Translations under genes and position numbers: made by a program
Part shown: positions 12,274 to 20,618 of the stretch, one piece after another
Numbering within the stretch: position 1 is the stretch's first letter
Layout of the letters: each line of letters starts with the position of its first letter
The notes under the pieces: generated by a model
The model's input: the letters and a program-made list of their open reading frames with translations, nothing else
Databases searched by the model: none
What the model was told of the DNA's origin: nothing
DNA from: Synechococcus sp. CS-1332
GTDB lineage: Bacteria > Cyanobacteriota > Cyanobacteriia > PCC-6307 > Cyanobiaceae
Direction: 5' to 3'
Length of the DNA stretch: 45,448 nt
Assembly: GCF_025127995.1 (NCBI RefSeq)
Contig: NZ_JAHLYP010000005.1
Span: 1-45,448, forward strand

Positions 12274-13403
12274 GGGGTGGATCGGCCCGGCGGGCAGCAG
12301 GCGAGATAGGCGGTGAGATCGTCGAGGCAGCAGGCCAGCGGGTCGTCGCCCGCTTCGATCACGCGGCGGTACCACTGAAGCGTGCGGGCGGTGGTGGTGG
12401 CGAAATCCCAGCGGGGCGACCAGCCGAGGCGGTGGTGGGCCTTGTCGACAACAAGGTTCAACAGACCGGCCTCGTGGGGGGCGTTGGGATCGGAGGCATC
12501 GATCCAGCGGCCGGGCCAGTGGGCCAGGGCCTGCTCCACCAGCTCCTGCACGGGCCGGTTGGCCTCCAGCTGGGGCCCGAAGTTGAAGGCTTCGGCCATC
12601 GCGCGCCCATCGGACGGCTCGGCGAGGGCCTCGGCCAGGGCCAGGTACCCGCCGAGGGGTTCGAGCACGTGCTGCCAGGGCCGGGTGGCGGCGGGGTTGC
12701 GCAGGGTGATGGGCTCACCGGCGCGCAGGGAGCGCACGGTGTCGGGAATGATGCGGTCGGCGGCCCAGTCGCCGCCGCCGATGACGTTGCCTGCCCGGGC
12801 GCTGGCCAGGCGCAGATGGGGCGACTGGTGGGGCAGGGTGCCGCAATAGCTGGCGCGCCAGGAGCTGATGGCCAGCTCTGCGGCGGCCTTGCTGCTGCTG
12901 TAGGGGTCGTGGCCGCCGAGGGGGTCGTTCTCCCGGTAGCCGTAGAGCCATTCGTTGTTGCGGTACACCTTGTCGGTGGTGATCAGCACCGCCGCGCAGG
13001 GGTGGCTGAGCGGGCGCAGCGCCTCGATCAGATGGATGGTGCCCAGCACGTTGGTTTCCCAGGTGAGCACCGGCTCGGCGTAGCTGCGCCGCACCAGGGG
13101 CTGGGCCGCCAGGTGCAGCACCACCTCGGGCTGGCTGGACGCCACGAGTTCTGTGAGGGCCGCCGGATCGCGCAGATCGCCCACGTGGTGATCGAGGCGG
13201 CTGGCCAGCCCGAGCTGGTCGAACAGGGATGGGTCGGTGTCCGGCGCCAGGGCAAACCCAGACACCCGGGCCCCCAGCTCGCAGAGCCAGAGGGCCAGCC
13301 AGCTGCCCTTGAAGCCGGTGTGGCCTGTGAGCAGCACGCGTTTGCCGTGCCAGAAGGAGGGATCGGGCTGCTGCCAGGCCCGCCCAGGGGAGCCGCTGGT
13401 CAT
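12270..13403 (-). CDS. rfbG: CDP-glucose 4,6-dehydratase
   Basis: NAD-dependent SDR that converts CDP-glucose to CDP-4-keto-6-deoxyglucose. Seen: GHTGFKGSWLALWL (the Rossmann motif typical of RfbG rather than RmlB), VLHLAAQPLVRRSY, TTDKVYRNNEW, catalytic Tyr-x3-Lys in DPYSSSKAAAE, and SARAGNVIGGGDWAADRIIPD. At 377 residues it is slightly longer than the usual 355-360. It starts 2 bp after rfbF ends, and its 3' end overlaps rfbH, so the three first steps of the pathway are tightly coupled. Confidence 0.95.
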   Translation of the reverse strand: MTSGSPGRAWQQPDPSFWHGKRVLLTGHTGFKGSWLALWLCELGARVSGFALAPDTDPSLFDQLGLASRLDHHVGDLRDPAALTELVASSQPEVVLHLAAQPLVRRSYAEPVLTWETNVLGTIHLIEALRPLSHPCAAVLITTDKVYRNNEWLYGYRENDPLGGHDPYSSSKAAAELAISSWRASYCGTLPHQSPHLRLASARAGNVIGGGDWAADRIIPDTVRSLRAGEPITLRNPAATRPWQHVLEPLGGYLALAEALAEPSDGRAMAEAFNFGPQLEANRPVQELVEQALAHWPGRWIDASDPNAPHEAGLLNLVVDKAHHRLGWSPRWDFATTTARTLQWYRRVIEAGDDPLACCLDDLTAYLACCPPGRSTP

Positions 13404-13405
13404 GG

Positions 13406-14179
13406 TCAGCTCCAGATCTTCCAGGGGGCGCGGCCCTGCAGCCAGAGGTCTTCGAGCCGTTGACGGTCGCGCAGGGTGTCCATGGGCTGCCAGAAGCCGC
13501 GGTGCTTGAAGGAGTTCAGCTGGCCCTGGGTGGCGAGGGCCTTGAGGGGGGCCTGCTCCCAGACGCAGTCGTCGCCGTCGACCAGGTCGATTACGGAAGG
13601 CTCGAGCACGAAGAAGCCGCCGTTGATCCAGGCATTATCGCCGTCGGGCTTCTCCTCGAAATCGGTCACCACGTCCCCGTCGAGGTGCAGAGCGCCGTAG
13701 CGGCCGGGGGGCTGGACGGCGGTGAGGGTGGCCTGCAGGCCCTGGCGCTGGTGATGGGCGATCAGGGCGGTGATGTCCACATCGGCGACGCCGTCGCCGT
13801 AGGTGAAGCAGAAGGACTCGTCTTCAGGGAGGTAGCTGCGCACCCGGGCCAGACGGCCGCCGGTAAGGGTGGCATCGCCGGTGTCAACCAGGGTGATCTT
13901 CCAGGGTTCAGCCTTCTGGCGGTGCACTTCCATGTGGTTGAGATCCATATGGAAGGTGACATCACTGGTGTGCAGGAAATAGTTGGCGAAGTATTCCTTG
14001 ATCACATAACCCTTGTAGCCGCAACAGATGATGAAGTCATTGATGCCGTGGTGGCTGTAGATCTTGAGGATGTGCCACAGGATCGGCTTGCCGCCGATCT
14101 CCACCATCGGCTTGGGCCGCAGGTGGGTCTCCTCCGCTAGTCGGGTACCCAGTCCACCGGCCAGGATGACGGCTTTCAT
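13406..14179 (-). CDS. rfbF: glucose-1-phosphate cytidylyltransferase
   Basis: Makes CDP-glucose from CTP and glucose-1-phosphate, the entry step for CDP-linked 3,6-dideoxyhexoses. Seen: [20 protein letters not shown], with [15 protein letters not shown] after it, [13 protein letters not shown], and [10 protein letters not shown], which identify RfbF rather than RmlA or GalU. The start at 14179 gives the standard 257 residues; upstream in-frame codons to 14311 are AT-rich spacer. It is the first gene of the minus-strand operon, so the promoter should lie in 14180-14467. Confidence 0.96.
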   Translation of the reverse strand: MKAVILAGGLGTRLAEETHLRPKPMVEIGGKPILWHILKIYSHHGINDFIICCGYKGYVIKEYFANYFLHTSDVTFHMDLNHMEVHRQKAEPWKITLVDTGDATLTGGRLARVRSYLPEDESFCFTYGDGVADVDITALIAHHQRQGLQATLTAVQPPGRYGALHLDGDVVTDFEEKPDGDNAWINGGFFVLEPSVIDLVDGDDCVWEQAPLKALATQGQLNSFKHRGFWQPMDTLRDRQRLEDLWLQGRAPWKIWS

Positions 14180-14467
14180 ATAAGGAGTTGAGGCTTTGAA
14201 AAATGATAATGCAAGGGCGAACCTGCCTAAATCATGATCAAGGCTATCGACACTATACCAAGCACTGGCCTCTGTGCAATCGAGCAGAGACCAAGTAGAG
14301 TCAAAACGCACCTAGCTTGCTCAAAGCCCACCCTAATGGAATCCCTCTAAATGAGATCATATCCTATTGGCGTGTTCTTCACAGACTGCGTGATGAGATA
14401 ATCGAAGAGTTGGGGCCCAACCCTATGCACAAGAATTTCCATTCACTCCGAGCTTGAAACCCCGATC
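14180..14467. promoter_or_regulatory. AT-rich divergent intergenic region
   Basis: A 288-bp gap between divergent rfbF (minus) and the second GtrB-like gene (plus), clearly richer in A and T than the flanking rfb genes. It must contain promoters for both transcription units. I could not pick -10/-35 pairs with confidence and see no gene, tRNA or obvious repeat in it. Confidence 0.45.
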
Positions 14468-15448
14468 ATGAGAACAATACCTGAGGCGGGAAAGCTTCTT
14501 CTTTCTGTGATCATCCCTTGCTTCAACGAAGAAAAGTCTTTGCCAGTTCTTATTGACAGACTTGAGCCTCTGCTCTGCTCCGCTTTCGGCTCCGACAGAT
14601 GGGAGATCATTCTTGTCAATGATGGGAGCCACGATATGACCGAAAGCTGTATCGAAAACATAAATCAAGTATTTCCAAATGTTTGGGGAATATCCCTCAC
14701 GCGCAACTTCGGCCATCAACCTGCATTGTATACGGGCCTACAGAATTCGGGAGGGGAGATATGCGCTTTAATGGATGCTGACATGCAAGACCCACCAGAA
14801 ATTCTGCTGGATCTAATCAGAATTGTCCATTCTGGAGAGCAAGATGTTGCCTATGGAGTACGAGCAAACCGAGAAGCCGGACCCCTGATCAAAGCTTGCT
14901 ATAAGGGCTTCTACAGGCTGATGGGATCAATTTCAGAGCATCCTTGGCAGGTTGACGCCGGAGATTTTTGTGCCATGAACCGGCGCGCCGTAAACATGAT
15001 TCTTTCTTTTCCAGAGCGAGATAAATTCCTACGAGGCCTGCGCTCTTGGGTAGGCCTTCGGCAGCTAGGAGTATCCTACTCACGCCCTAAGCGCTTGCTT
15101 GGAAAGTCAAGATACAATTACTCTAGATTATATCTTTTGGCAATGAAAGGAGTGGTTGGCTTTTCAACCATACCGCTTCGAATTGCCTCATTTCTAAGCT
15201 TGGGATCGGGCCTCTTTTGCGCCTTAGTTGCTGGGTTACTGATGATCAATCGGATCTTTCCAGCCTTCACTCTGTTCGGCTATAATATCGGAGCAAATCA
15301 AGGAATTGCGACTTTAGCAGTTATGCTTCTGCTAGTTTCAAGCGCGATTCTCGCGGCTCTTGGCATCATCGGAGAATATTTAGCCGTGGTGCTTGTTGAA
15401 GTCAAGCAGAGGCCCGTTTCGTTCATTTCACGTATCATCAAAGCATGA
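14468..15448 (+). CDS. GtrB-like polyprenyl-phosphate glycosyltransferase (GT2), second copy
   Basis: 326-residue GT2 of the GtrB/dolichol-phosphate-mannose-synthase class. Seen: LSVIIPCFNEEKSLPVL, LVNDGSHDMTE, the metal/donor site LMDADMQDPPE, the VDAGDFCAMNRRAV and RDKFLRGLRSWVG blocks, SRYNYSRL, and two C-terminal membrane helices ending in ALGIIGEYLAVVLVE. It is expected to make a lipid-linked monosaccharide. It is only moderately like the copy at 6122, so the two probably load different sugars. Codon use is AT-rich, unlike rfbF. Its stop overlaps the next gene by 4 bp. Confidence 0.9.
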   Translation: MRTIPEAGKLLLSVIIPCFNEEKSLPVLIDRLEPLLCSAFGSDRWEIILVNDGSHDMTESCIENINQVFPNVWGISLTRNFGHQPALYTGLQNSGGEICALMDADMQDPPEILLDLIRIVHSGEQDVAYGVRANREAGPLIKACYKGFYRLMGSISEHPWQVDAGDFCAMNRRAVNMILSFPERDKFLRGLRSWVGLRQLGVSYSRPKRLLGKSRYNYSRLYLLAMKGVVGFSTIPLRIASFLSLGSGLFCALVAGLLMINRIFPAFTLFGYNIGANQGIATLAVMLLLVSSAILAALGIIGEYLAVVLVEVKQRPVSFISRIIKA

Positions 15449-16212
15449 GTTCCCCCGAGTCGATGATCACTTATCTGAGTGAGGCCGTTCCCGTTGACAT
15501 GGCTGACAAATGGTATGAGTTTTCTCGACCTGATCATTTTTGGATTGCTCGTCGCTTCAAGGTGATGCATACCTTAATCCGGTCTTGGCTTAGTGGTACG
15601 CCGAGCTGGCTTGACGTAGGTTGTGGTTCCGGATTACTTCAGAGCTATTGTCGGGACCGCTATCATCTTGATGTGATCGGTGCGGATCTGAATATCGTTG
15701 CATTGAAGCTCAATCCAAGCGGCGTCAAGAGCACTTACTGCTACGACATCAATTCTAGACAAGTTCAACTTGAGCAGACTTTCGATATCGTCAGCGCCAT
15801 GGACGTCATTGAGCATATTGACGATGAGCATCACTTTGTTGAGTCGTTACTTTTTCATGTCAGGCCTGGCGGTCAATTATTGATCAATGTTCCAGCACTT
15901 CAGTGTTGTTTCTCCAAGTACGATGTAGAGGCTGGGCACAAACGTCGTTACAGCGCCAATGACGTCAAGCGAATAGCCAAAGAGCATAATCTCAGCATCA
16001 TCAAATGGAGTTATTGGGGACTTGCATTAATTCCCGTTTTGATTATGCGCAATTTTATCGTTCATTTTTCTGAACGCTCAAAAGTCATTCAACGGGGTTT
16101 CTCGCCGTCCAGCCCGTTCGTTGGCCGTGTTCTTGGATTTCTAGCTTCCCTAGAAATACTCCCCAATCACTTTGCAGGTACATCTCTGATGATCGTATTC
16201 AAAAAGCAATGA
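15445..16212 (+). CDS. class I SAM-dependent methyltransferase
   Basis: 255-residue protein with SAM-binding motif I LDVGCGSGLLQSYC, the acidic residue of motif II in VIGADLN, motif IV region IVSAMDVIEHIDDEHHF and post-motif RPGGQLLINVPAL, the layout of sugar or lipid methyltransferases (Methyltransf_23 type). A hydrophobic stretch around GLALIPVLIMRNFIV near residue 200 may dock it to the membrane. It sits between a GtrB-like and a GT-C-like gene with 4-bp overlaps on both sides, so it may methylate the sugar or the acceptor handled by that module; the substrate is unknown. Confidence 0.85.
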   Translation: MSSPESMITYLSEAVPVDMADKWYEFSRPDHFWIARRFKVMHTLIRSWLSGTPSWLDVGCGSGLLQSYCRDRYHLDVIGADLNIVALKLNPSGVKSTYCYDINSRQVQLEQTFDIVSAMDVIEHIDDEHHFVESLLFHVRPGGQLLINVPALQCCFSKYDVEAGHKRRYSANDVKRIAKEHNLSIIKWSYWGLALIPVLIMRNFIVHFSERSKVIQRGFSPSSPFVGRVLGFLASLEILPNHFAGTSLMIVFKKQ

Positions 16213-17759
16213 AGTTCACTGATGAGTGTAGTTGGATGAGCTGGAAACAGCTGATTAGAGACAATGCAGTAGTTTTTGCAGCTTGGCTGGCATTCTATGG
16301 TTTCAGGCCATTTTCCCTAGGGCTCTATCATGATGACTGGGCTATCTTTCTTGACTCTCCATCAACTGGGAGCACGCTAAGTCTAATCCAGGTTTTTGGG
16401 AATCGTCCAGTTCTAGGACTTTATCATATAGCTACAACGTGGCTAAGTGGAGGAAACCTTGCTGTACTACATTTTTATGCCAGTCTAGTAGTCTTAGGAA
16501 CGGCCCTGATTCTTCGCTCTTTCATTCGACAACTGCTCCATTTTGTTTTGGAATCCAATGGATATGTCAGCTCTGTCATTGGAGCCTGTATTTGGCTAGT
16601 AATGCCATGGACCTTGGGCACCTCGGCATGGCTTACAACAAATCCTACGCTCTTTTGCGTCATGGGTTTTGCGCTAGCTGGTACTAGTTTGATCAGATTC
16701 TGGAGAGGCAAAGCCGGACTTTTGCCGTGGTTCCCTCTAAGTATTCTTCTATCTTGCCTAGCTTACGAGTTTTTTATTCCTCAGTTCATCATATTGGTGT
16801 GCTTTTTTTATGCTCAGAGTAGTCGTTGTATTCAAAAGATTCCGGCACAGCCAGTATTACGTCCTCTAGGATGGCTCTTGGCCACATATGGAGTCGTTTA
16901 CCTAATCCGCAAATTCGGGGAGTCGTTTGGGAAGTCAGCGGTCAAAGCGTATTACGCTGACTGGCTTACAACGTTTTTCGTTAATCTGAAATCTGACTTT
17001 ATTCGTCAATCTTTACCAAGCAACAACTGGCTTTTGCTATTAGGCTTAGCCATTTCTATCGGACTTATCGGCCTAACTTTAATCTCTTTATTCACAGAAC
17101 AGGCCCTAAGGGGTGTTCGCAGGAGCTTCCTAGTTGCAATTCTTCTTTGCTGTTTGGGATATGCGGCTTCCTGCTTAGTCCCTTCCTTCATTGGATTCAG
17201 ACTGACTGGCACTGGAGTGGATTCTCGGTCCACTATTGGAGTATCTCTTTGGATCGCACTATTCATTTCCCTCATATTTGGCATCGTGAGCAAATCAAGA
17301 ATGAAACCCCTTAAGATTACTGGAGTTACCGCTTTTACATTTTACAGCATTGTACTCAGCGCTTCGATGGCGACGCAATTGAGTCTGTGGCACGATGTTT
17401 GGGAGTCTGAGTCATCTCTGTTGCGAGATATCAAACAAACATCAATAGAAGACGTCAAACGTAACTCCATCATTGTTCTTGATGGACCGATTTCGCATAA
17501 GGGTATCTATGGGTTTGCTTCCTATTGGGATTTTCAAGCCGCACTGCACTGGACATTTCCTAACAGGCGAGACCTCAAGGCCTTGGTAGCCACCGATTGG
17601 TGGCGAGTCAGAAGGAAAGGCCTTCATACCGTACAAAGCAACGCCGAGACAGTGCTAGCTGATTACAATTCCGAGGAGTCGTGGGTGATCAACTCTAAGA
17701 GTGGAGAGCTCCGGCAGTTGCTCGATGGACAGTCACTTGGAGCAGGAAGATTTCCATAG
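16209..17759 (+). CDS. polytopic membrane protein, GT-C-like, second copy
   Basis: 516-residue membrane protein with about ten to twelve helices and a larger soluble C-terminal part. The first outer loop carries YHDDWAIFL, an Asp-Asp pair in the place where GT-C enzymes have their catalytic acidic motif. I do not recognise a named family. It is translationally coupled (4-bp overlap) to the methyltransferase and lies in the same operon as a GtrB-like enzyme, so a periplasmic transfer of a lipid-linked sugar is the natural inference. AT-rich codon use. It resembles the protein at 7410 only in topology, not in obvious sequence. Confidence 0.72.
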   Translation: MKFTDECSWMSWKQLIRDNAVVFAAWLAFYGFRPFSLGLYHDDWAIFLDSPSTGSTLSLIQVFGNRPVLGLYHIATTWLSGGNLAVLHFYASLVVLGTALILRSFIRQLLHFVLESNGYVSSVIGACIWLVMPWTLGTSAWLTTNPTLFCVMGFALAGTSLIRFWRGKAGLLPWFPLSILLSCLAYEFFIPQFIILVCFFYAQSSRCIQKIPAQPVLRPLGWLLATYGVVYLIRKFGESFGKSAVKAYYADWLTTFFVNLKSDFIRQSLPSNNWLLLLGLAISIGLIGLTLISLFTEQALRGVRRSFLVAILLCCLGYAASCLVPSFIGFRLTGTGVDSRSTIGVSLWIALFISLIFGIVSKSRMKPLKITGVTAFTFYSIVLSASMATQLSLWHDVWESESSLLRDIKQTSIEDVKRNSIIVLDGPISHKGIYGFASYWDFQAALHWTFPNRRDLKALVATDWWRVRRKGLHTVQSNAETVLADYNSEESWVINSKSGELRQLLDGQSLGAGRFP

Positions 17760-17922
17760 CCAGATTCTTCTCCAGAAAATCACCGAGAGCATGATTTACT
17801 TCATGCAATCGAATGCATTCAGATAGAATAGAATGAGCTAGTTCTTTTGCCCGATGCGGAGCAAAAGAAACAGAGCCATAATCACTTTTAAGTGATTTGA
17901 GAATGGTACTTTGCCTCGCCAT
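17695..17922 (-). CDS. small hypothetical protein (doubtful)
   Basis: 75-codon ATG-started frame, predicted mostly helical, with no recognised motif. Its 3' end overlaps the tail of the membrane protein gene on the other strand by 65 bp, and no good Shine-Dalgarno is seen. It lies in the AT-rich spacer between the island and thiC. It may be a gene remnant or a chance frame. Confidence 0.25.
   Translation of the reverse strand: MARQSTILKSLKSDYGSVSFAPHRAKELAHSILSECIRLHEVNHALGDFLEKNLAMEIFLLQVTVHRATAGALHS
17881..17896. repeat. small AT-rich hairpin
   Basis: ATCACTT and AAGTGAT arms around TT, 120 bp past the end of the membrane protein gene. It has no T run and could be a weak terminator or mRNA end for the island's plus-strand operon; it also lies inside the doubtful small frame 17695-17922. 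Confidence 0.35.
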
Positions 17923-18072
17923 TAGCTGACCGATCTAAAACCTTTGCTCAGATGGAACATCCAGCTGAAGTCAACAAGTGAAGCGGCGGCGATAAGAATT
18001 TCCCTGGCTGAGCCACAGACAATAGAGGCCCAGCTGCAATCACCTGCTGAACCGACAACCGCGCCTCGATAC

Positions 18073-19464
<1,392 letters not shown>

Positions 19465-19514
19465 CTACGGCAAAGGGCGGGGGCGCTGCCTGAGACTGGT
19501 TTCACGGTCCTGTT

Positions 19515-19617
19515 CCACTTCCCTGCGCCGGCATGACCCGGATCAGGTTCGGAGGGTGTGATCTCAGCCCTGGGCGTAGCGATCGGTGGATCCTGCGCCG
19601 GGCACCCCTAGTGACGC
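19515..19617 (-). promoter_or_regulatory. TPP (THI-box) riboswitch of thiC
   Basis: On the minus strand the conserved aptamer elements appear in order: ACTAGGGGTGCC near 19612-19601, GGGCTGAGATCACACCC around 19570-19554, and GAACCTGATCCGGGTCATGC around 19550-19531, then GCAGGGAAG. This is the THI-box fold. It ends about 60 nt before the thiC ATG. No terminator T run follows, so control is probably on translation or by early processing rather than by an intrinsic terminator (inference). Confidence 0.96.
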
Positions 19618-19662
19618 CCGAAACCTAGCAAGGCTGAACGGGGATAAGGGCTCCACAGCAAC

Positions 19663-19701
19663 GTTTCCCAGTTCTGTACAGGCTGTACAGAACTGGGAAA
19701 C
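19663..19701. repeat. 39-nt near-perfect palindrome
   Basis: Two 19-nt arms, GTTTCCCAGTTCTGTACAG and its exact reverse complement, are separated by one base (G at 19682). It lies between the HEAT-protein stop (19750) and the 5' edge of the thiC riboswitch (about 19617). No T run is found on either side. The base composition is more balanced than the GC-rich surroundings. It could act as a hairpin that ends or protects the upstream mRNA, or be a remnant of a mobile repeat. Confidence 0.85.
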
Positions 19702-19749
19702 AACCCACCACCACCTCCCCAGGGCTCACGACCCGGGTCGGCGGAGGCG

Positions 19750-20358
19750 TCAGGCCTGCAGACCGTCCAGCGCCACGGCCGCCACCCGGTGGTCGCCATC
19801 GGCCTGCAGCGCCGCCAGGGCCTCGCGCGCTTCGGCCGCCTCGGGCCCCTCCCCCTGGCGTACCAGGCGCCCCAGGATCTCGGCCCCACCGGCCCGCACC
19901 GTGCCGTCGCCATCGGCGATGGCCAGCAACGCCAGCTCCAGCAACCAGGCCGCCGGCATCTCCGCCTGCTCCGCCAGCGCCGAGAGGATGCTGCAGCGCA
20001 CCAGCCACTGGTCGTCGGCCACGAAGGTGTCCCGCAACGGGGGCCAGGCCCGCTCCACGCCGTAGCTGGCCAGGGCATTGGCGGCCTCGGCGCGCACATT
20101 GGCGTCCTCGTCCTGTCGCACCGCCATCTCCAGGGCCTGCCAACCCACCTCGCTGCGCTTCACCCCCAACCCGGCGCAGGCCAGCGAACGGATCACGAAG
20201 GTGGTCTGCTCCAGCCCCAGCAGCAGCAGCGGGATGGCCGCCTCCGCCTCCACCGCCCGCAGTCCCGCCAGGGCCGGCATGGCCCGGCTGGGGTCGCCGG
20301 AGGCGATCGCCTGCCGGGCGGCTTCGAGATCGGGGGTGGATGCACTCACGGGGATCAC
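19750..20358 (-). CDS. HEAT-repeat protein
   Basis: 202-residue alpha-helical protein made of about five HEAT-like repeats, e.g. AAIPLLLLGLEQTTFVIRSL, VRAEAANALASYG, VRCSILSALAEQ and VRAGGAEILGRL. In cyanobacteria such proteins include phycobilin lyase subunits (CpcE-like) and NblB-like phycobilisome factors, but no catalytic signature is visible, so only a scaffold or protein-binding role can be claimed. It is the last gene of a probable minus-strand operon starting at ruvB, 32 bp after the small membrane protein gene. Confidence 0.8.
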   Translation of the reverse strand: MIPVSASTPDLEAARQAIASGDPSRAMPALAGLRAVEAEAAIPLLLLGLEQTTFVIRSLACAGLGVKRSEVGWQALEMAVRQDEDANVRAEAANALASYGVERAWPPLRDTFVADDQWLVRCSILSALAEQAEMPAAWLLELALLAIADGDGTVRAGGAEILGRLVRQGEGPEAAEAREALAALQADGDHRVAAVALDGLQA

Positions 20359-20390
20359 GACGGGGATCCATCACCTTGGCGCAGTGCGCT

Positions 20391-20618
20391 TCAGGCCTGT
20401 GGGCCCTGGCGCAGCGCCCGCAGCAGTTCGGCCCGGCGGCGGCGGCGGCGGACCACGCTGGTGGTCAGCAGGCCGCAGCCGATCACCAGGGCGGGAAGAG
20501 CCGGCAGCCGATCCGCCCCCTGGCGAAGCAGCAGCACCAGCAGGGCCAGCAGGATCAGCAGCGGCGCGGAGAGCGCCAGCAGCGCGGCCCGGAACCTGGG
20601 CAGCCGACGGACGCTCAA
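20391..20618 (-). CDS. small two-helix membrane protein (DUF3188-like?)
   Basis: 75-residue protein read from a TTG start that overlaps the peptidase stop (TTGA, 20618-20615). It has two hydrophobic helices (around ALLALSAPLLILLALLVLLL and LPALVIGCGLLTTSVV) followed by a very basic RRRRRR segment. Its size and pattern remind me of the picocyanobacterial DUF3188 family, but that is from memory and uncertain. No ATG or GTG start is available without running far into the peptidase gene, so a TTG start with coupling is the best reading. Confidence 0.6.
   Translation of the reverse strand: MSVRRLPRFRAALLALSAPLLILLALLVLLLRQGADRLPALPALVIGCGLLTTSVVRRRRRRAELLRALRQGPQA

Noticed and set aside
19663..19701. 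LexA or other SOS box in the 39-nt palindrome
   Set aside because: The central GTAC-GTAC spacing is five bases, not the four of the cyanobacterial LexA consensus, and the neighbouring genes are not SOS genes as far as read. The arms are also far longer than an operator needs.
19663..19701. Intrinsic terminator of the HEAT operon at the palindrome
   Set aside because: No T run follows on either strand, so a standard intrinsic terminator cannot be claimed.
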